A stretch of DNA of 7,066 nucleotides from assembly GCA_003577005.1 (NCBI GenBank), contig QEUW01000465.1:1-7066 (forward strand), given 5' to 3'. Shown here one piece after another: positions 6,626 through 7,066 of this stretch (the stretch's first letter is position 1; the number at the start of each line of letters is the position of its first letter). Source of the DNA: Chloroflexota bacterium. GTDB taxonomy: Bacteria > Chloroflexota > Anaerolineae > Caldilineales > Caldilineaceae. A model generated the notes under the pieces. The model was not told the origin of the DNA and made no database searches. It saw only the letters and a program-made list of their open reading frames with translations. The position numbers and the translations under genes were made by a program.

Positions 6626-7066
6626 CCAGCGATGGTCTGGGCCTGCGTTGCCGCATTCGCCAGCGCCTCCGCCGGAGATTGGTCGCCAAACAGGGCTGCC
6701 TGCACCGCCTGGTCCACCACATCGCGGATGCGCGTGTGTTCCGGTGTGATCGGAACCGAGACGTCACTCTCCAGCGACTGGAGCACCTTGTCCCAGTGCG
6801 GGTTGACTTCATAAAAGGACGGGTCTTCGTTCACCTGGCGGATGGGCGAAGGGCGCCCCTGCTGGAGCATAAACCAGCCGCCGCCATCCTCATCGTAGGT
6901 AATCTTCTTGATCCATTGAAAGGCTGCCTCCCGCTTGCTTTCGGGCACAGCGTGCGACATTACGTAACCCCAGGCAAACTCTTCGCCCGACAGCCCGCGC
7001 GATTCCGCCGCGGCATTGGCGCCGTTGTACGGTCGCACCGACATATCCCACTGCATGTCCGGCGCA
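6472..7066 (-). CDS. ABC sugar-type solute-binding protein, C-terminal part
   Basis: The frame is open to the right edge of the window, so the lipoprotein signal and N-terminal lobe lie outside. About 146 residues (codons down to about 6628) look like the C-terminal lobe of a family 1 (MalE-like) binding protein: WDMSVRPYNG, then EEFAWGYVMSHAVPESKREAAFQWIKKI across 6888-6987 region, the loop GRPSPIRQ, and the closing helix DVVDQAVQAALFGDQSPAEAL. Such proteins normally stop a few residues after this helix. Here no stop comes; the frame continues for 51 further residues, read out of frame through the start of the permease gene, to a TGA at 6472. The tail is Arg/Trp/Cys-rich and unlike the family. 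The protein would deliver a sugar-type ligand to the two permeases; its altered end suggests a deletion or an assembly error at the junction. Confidence 0.83.
   Translation of the reverse strand, partial: APDMQWDMSVRPYNGANAAAESRGLSGEEFAWGYVMSHAVPESKREAAFQWIKKITYDEDGGGWFMLQQGRPSPIRQVNEDPSFYEVNPHWDKVLQSLESDVSVPITPEHTRIRDVVDQAVQAALFGDQSPAEALANAATQAQTIAGWGWSLWRPGCWPLCCLRLSPLRRRSTTASPTGAPRAVRRAFLACEITKRS

Noticed and set aside
6615..6635. Programmed -1 frameshift making a binding-protein/permease fusion at GGGTGGGG
   Set aside because: A slip there would join the frames, but it would place the extracellular binding protein on the cytoplasmic side of the first permease helix, and there is no typical slippery heptamer with a stimulating structure. 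Deletion or error is simpler.

Overview
All five recognisable protein genes in this 7,066-base window lie on the minus strand, so transcription runs from high to low coordinates. In that order they are: the C-terminal part of a sugar-type ABC solute-binding protein (entering from the right edge), a MalF/UgpA-type permease, a MalG/UgpE-type permease, a FAD-dependent oxidoreductase, and a full-length Rel/SpoT (p)ppGpp synthetase/hydrolase ending at the left edge. The DNA is GC-rich. A CUT1-type sugar importer set without an ATPase, the FAD oxidoreductase beside it, the Rel sequence style and the abundant palindromic intergenic repeats (including a CACAGAG-type one) suggest a free-living heterotroph, perhaps Chloroflexota. 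That placement is inference.

Right part (about 4416-7066): transporter operon. The binding protein would capture a sugar or glycoside outside the cell and the two permeases would form the channel; the ATPase must come from elsewhere. The binding-protein/permease boundary is abnormal. The binding-protein frame runs without a stop into permease sequence, and the permease has neither its cytoplasmic N-terminus nor a convincing start. This looks like a small deletion or an assembly/sequence error near 6625-6632.

Between the permeases (5361-5770) lie 410 non-coding bases packed with inverted repeats: a 7-bp hairpin near the MalG-type start, a 17-bp-arm CACAGAG palindrome, and two MITE-like elements of 102 and 104 bp. 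Both elements are flanked by TA, have inverted ends and carry the same 32-base core hairpin. One is a nested palindrome; the other has four 11-base modules in the order A-B-A'-B'. This is the most unusual part of the window.

Middle (2814-4415): a FAD oxidoreductase 90 bases after the second permease, probably the last gene of the transporter operon, followed by a strong hairpin terminator at 2739-2781.

Left part (4-2738): a GC-rich inverted-repeat cluster, a good sigma-70-type promoter (TTGCGG-17-TATAAT) with a leader of about 80 bases, a clear Shine-Dalgarno, and the rel gene. Rel appears independently transcribed. It has intact-looking hydrolase residues together with an EFDD motif of the kind associated with synthetase-specialised RelA.
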